Positions 60,461 through 64,000 of a stretch of 64,000 nt of DNA are shown in pieces. The position numbers and the translations under genes were made by a program. Under the pieces are notes generated by a model that saw only the letters and a program-made list of their open reading frames with translations, was not told the origin of the DNA and searched no databases. How positions within the stretch are numbered: the first letter of the stretch is position 1; every line of letters begins with the position of its first letter. This stretch comes from Fasciolopsis buskii (taxonomy: Eukaryota; Platyhelminthes; Trematoda; Plagiorchiida; Fasciolidae): the NCBI GenBank assembly GCA_008360955.1, contig LUCM01004683.1:13870-77869 (forward strand), read 5' to 3'.

Positions 60461-61859
60461 AACCAATACATGGCGCATCGATTTTTCGATACACTTCTTA
60501 CGTCGTTTGGTCAGTCGAATGTCCTTCACCAAATCAAGTCTTCTCCACATGGTGGACAAATGTCTCCATTGAACTGTTTCGCATTTTGAATTGGTATTTG
60601 GATGACAGCTACTTGGGAGTAGTATATAGACAATTAGTCAAGTATAGAAATATCAACCCTACTAACGAGAAAGAGATGAATGTGACCCATACATGAAATA
60701 GATATCTTCCTGGTCGTCCACCGTTTTGGCATCTCCTAACCACGTTCCGTAAAATTTCATCCCGTTTCGTTGAAGAAGAAAATGCATCCACGTCACCTCT
60801 TCTCACTGAAGGTCAACTGTAAAATCACCAGACTTTAAATCCTTCAACTATGCGAAACCCTGCGCAATCCATACTTGACACCAGCTTTCGGTCCTGTTTC
60901 AGTAGCCTGTTCCTAACCAAAGTCGGAAAACCTTATTGACGTGCGAGGAGGGGTGCTCACTGCTAGATGTCTTCCGCTGGGAGTTGAAAATTAAAGCACT
61001 TTGTACGATTAGACAAAGCGAGTAAAATGTCACTCAAGACTAAGTGTTTCATGTCCACCAATTTTGACCAGTAGGATCACAAGTTGTTCCGTCATTTGTC
61101 AGCCACAGGCAATCACTCAAATACCCTCTGACGATTGTCTAGTACGCATCAATCGTAACAGCTATGGCCGTTGCCAGGATAAGTACCCCTTTTAGAATAG
61201 CTAACCATGTGAGTTCTATTGGGCTAATACCTCAATTTAATGGAGTCTAAAACCCAGATCCAGGTCAAATATCGCTTGCCACGATGTGCCAGAAAGAGGA
61301 GGTTATTCCAATCCACGATATGATCATTGATGGTCATTTTCAAATTTATCAACTGCAACCACATGATTATAAAACTTGGTACCACCAGAGCAATAGCAGA
61401 AGAGAACAATGCGAAAGAGATAACTGTATAGGACTGCAGATACGTTCTCGATGCCATCGATCATCATCATCGTAATCGATCAGCGTTAAACAGCAAAACA
61501 AGCCTCAATGACAGCTGCCTTTCCCCCAAGGTTACATATGTCTATAAGAAGAGTGAATATCCAAGAGGAACAGGAAATGGACCTACACAGGTGGGAAAAG
61601 ATGCAAATGCTGCTGTAGCATACACATGGAACATAGTCTAATTGCACAGAAGCACTCCTTCAATCAATCTGATTTGATAAAAAAATGACAACACCATAGA
61701 CAATGTTCGCGATTCATTGCCATACCCCTGTGTCTCCAGCCAGTTAGTTAACGGGTCTAGCGCACCGCAACCAAGAAGACCTGAGAAGTCTATTTTAACT
61801 AATGTAGTTGTTAATTTATCTCACTCCACGTTGCCACATCATCTGTTGGCCTCCACATG
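60461..61859. other. Stretch between Penelope-like and RTE-like elements
   Basis: Probably includes the 3' end of the minus-strand RTE-like element. No gene or simple tail could be identified. Confidence 0.4.
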
Positions 61860-64000
61860 GCTTCTTTCATTTCCTGGGAGCAACACAAAATAGGGCACCA
61901 TATGGTAGACGAGTGTTCGCCATATGCAACACGTGACCCAACCAGTGTAGTCTGCTAAGTTTCACATGCTGAAACAAGGCATTCTAAAATCCGGCACCTA
62001 GTACTAGATTCCTGACCTCCACATTACTCACCCGGTCACTCCATCCAATCCCAGGGAGACTACGTAGACACCGGTGGTCGAAAACCTCTAACCCGCGAAA
62101 AATCGCCCACACGCATACTCCACGTCTCGCAACCGTACAACAGAACTGAACGCACCGCAGCACAGTACACACGGCTTTTCAACTTCAGTGGGATATCAGA
62201 CCGACGCCACAAGTGCTTCAATCCAGCGTAAGCTGCCCGAGCCTTGGATATACGCATATTTACCTCCAATCCGAGCTACCATCGTTAGACACGCAGCTAC
62301 CAAGGTATGTGAAACGGCTCACAATCGTCAGTTCCCCTTCATCCAGTAGCACGTTAGGCACCAGTATCTTCCAGTCCTGTAACAACACTTTGCATTTTGA
62401 TGATGCAAAACATGCCAAACCGAGCAACCGGCCTCGCGAGTCTATCTAGTGCGCATTGTGCATGGTCCGCGGATTCGAAAAGCCACAGCGTTACCTGCGT
62501 AATCTGGGTCACACAGCTTGCCTTCATTTCCCTGTTCGACTCATACACTTCTCCTTCTGAATCGTCTTCCGTCACCTGGCCCAGGACGAAGTTGAACAGA
62601 AATGGAGTAATGGGACACCCTTGTCGAATGCTGCTAATCGTTTCGAATGATCCTGATAGTTCACCGTATACCCTAATGCAACCATATGCATGCAAGTACA
62701 ATGGTGGCAGCAGGTTTACGAAGTTCGCTGGCATACCCTCTTGGTGGAGAGTACTGAATAGTGCTGTCTGACCCACCGAGTCGAACGCGCCTTTCAAATC
62801 GTGAAAGACTACGATCGTAGGGCGACGGTCCGTGACGCGTTTCGAGAAACTGCCGAAGACTAAGAATCTGGTAGATACAACCCCGACCAGGCCGAAATCC
62901 GGCCTGTTGTTCGCGGATATTACTCTCGCGAATCGGTGTCAAACGACGCAGCGTTATCGAAGCCAACACCTTAGTAACTATCGGAATTAAACTAATCCCA
63001 CGATGATTGCTGCAGTCACTCCGTGTGCCCTTCTTGAATATGGGTGCAATCAGTGACTCATCCTACGCTAACGGAGTGTGCTCCTTGCAAAAAATATCAC
63101 GAAGGAAGTAATCGATTTCGTCAGAGCTTCTCCATCAATTTTGAAAAGAACTGAGGGAAGTCGGTCGGGTTGGCTGTTTTTCCTCGTTTCAGAAGCCGAA
63201 TATTCAACTCTTTCCAATTCAGATAAGGGGTCAAGAGACACCTCCCAAGGATTCACAGCTCCTCATGTCGGAGTAAATGTTAGCGTGTGGCCAGCTAAAT
63301 TGATCATTGAAGTTCTCAGCCCAATGACCCAGCCTACCATGGATCAGCTCTCCATTCCCATAGCACTCGACTTCACTAACCGAAGTCCGCCGACCGCTGG
63401 TGCCGCTTATAACCCGAAACAGTCTCTGACTGGTACTTGAAGCGGACGCCAATTCCATCTCTTCGGCTACCTTAACCCACCAGTTTTCACAGTCACTCCT
63501 AAGGCTTATCGTGAACTGACGCATCTTGTTCACTTTCTTGCAGTTAGGCAGCTCGCGTTTTTGCTCCATTAGAATTAGCGACGCTTGCGAGATCCAGTGT
63601 TTTTGATGAATACTAGGTCTGGGACCGCAGGCGAAATTCGTTGCCAAATGCATCGCCTGCTTAATTTGATCCCACTGATCGTCTACATTGCTACTGGTCG
63701 CAGTTCTTAGTCCCTCGGATAGTTTCTGTTCGTAGCTGTTGCGAACAGCCGAATCAGACAAACGTTCGACAGCCAATCGGGTTTGTGGCCTGCGTCGATG
63801 GCCATTTAGCTGCAGCAAAAATCGCATTAAAACTAACGCATGGTCCGATTCAACGTACGTGGTCCAGTATGATCCACAGTTCTGGACAGAACCGCGCCAG
63901 GCGGTAGCTAACCGCAATATGGTCAATTTGACTCAAAGTATCTGTCGAGCTAGAGTGCTATGTCGCAGTGCGACGCAAACTGTGTCGGAAATTCGTACTA
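61860..64000 (-). mobile_element. RTE-like non-LTR retrotransposon, decayed, running off the window
   Basis: Read on the minus strand from 64000 down. The end of an APE endonuclease (IDHIAVSY) has an in-frame TAG. A frameshift follows near 63915, then a linker of about 230 residues (63926-63231) with ENWWVK and HWAENFNDQFSWP. The RT follows in pieces: QPDRLPSVLFK, EQQAGFRPGRG (about 62900), KGAFDSV (about 62790), then IRQGCPITPFLFNFV. The frame where the YADD box should be reads DYAGN (about 62500), so both catalytic aspartates are lost. The C-terminal thumb region (RVYCAAVRSVLLYGCETW, then VFDHRCLR in another frame, then LHWLGHVLHM) reaches about 61865. Several frameshifts and stops make it dead. 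The clade is judged by its conserved blocks; RTE is the best fit. Confidence 0.85.

Noticed and set aside
60461..61859. A second hammerhead or long terminal repeat matching the Penelope tail
   Set aside because: I looked for the GACTACC...GGTAGTC hairpin both upstream (57.3-58.4 kb) and downstream of the element and did not find another copy.
1..64000. CRISPR arrays, bacterial operons, prophage or plasmid features
   Set aside because: No regularly spaced direct repeats, no dense co-directional genes and no Shine-Dalgarno sites. The content is eukaryotic.

Overview
The window reads as nuclear DNA of a flatworm, most likely a trematode (fluke). This is inferred from four things: rhodopsin-type receptors of the single-exon orphan type seen in flatworms, a Penelope-like element with a GIY-YIG domain, RTE-like and CR1/Jockey-like LINE relics, and a tRNA-derived SINE family in both orientations. 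Base composition is only moderately AT-rich by eye, so it does not look like Schistosoma, but I cannot name the genus. Operons, Shine-Dalgarno sites and prokaryotic gene packing are absent. One assembly gap (N) lies at 18225-18778.

The best host genes are two intact, intronless GPCR genes: one on the minus strand (9398-10408) and one on the plus strand (31797-32801). They are paralogs, about 60% identical by eye and co-linear through TM5. Each has a CCAAT box about 40 bp upstream of a TATA box, which is about 100 bp upstream of the ATG. The plus-strand copy has lost the proline of the TM7 NPxxY-type motif. A few short open segments next to good splice signals (14963-15310, 26403-26555, 29637-29772, 36264-36668) may be exons of host genes but are unproven.

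Much of the rest is a graveyard of transposable elements. CR1/Jockey-like LINE relics lie at about 5.6-6.4, 11.6-12.3, 23.3-24.1 (minus), 38.2-38.7, 41.1-42.5 and perhaps 49.4-49.8 kb. RTE-like relics lie at about 27.2-28.4, 56.9-57.2 and 61.9-64.0 kb (minus). A Ty3/Gypsy-type gag relic is near 45.9-46.2 kb, and a mariner-type transposase relic with an internal deletion is at 54.6-55.1 kb. About ten copies of one tRNA-derived SINE family are scattered through the window. A separate ~150 bp non-coding repeat occurs twice (36.1 and 38.8 kb).

The right end (56.9-64.0 kb) is a transposon cluster: an RTE fragment, a SINE 27 bp after it, a Penelope-like element whose 600+ codon frame is unbroken, and a decayed minus-strand RTE-like LINE running off the window. 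All identifications come from reading the translated sequence by eye; no database search was possible.
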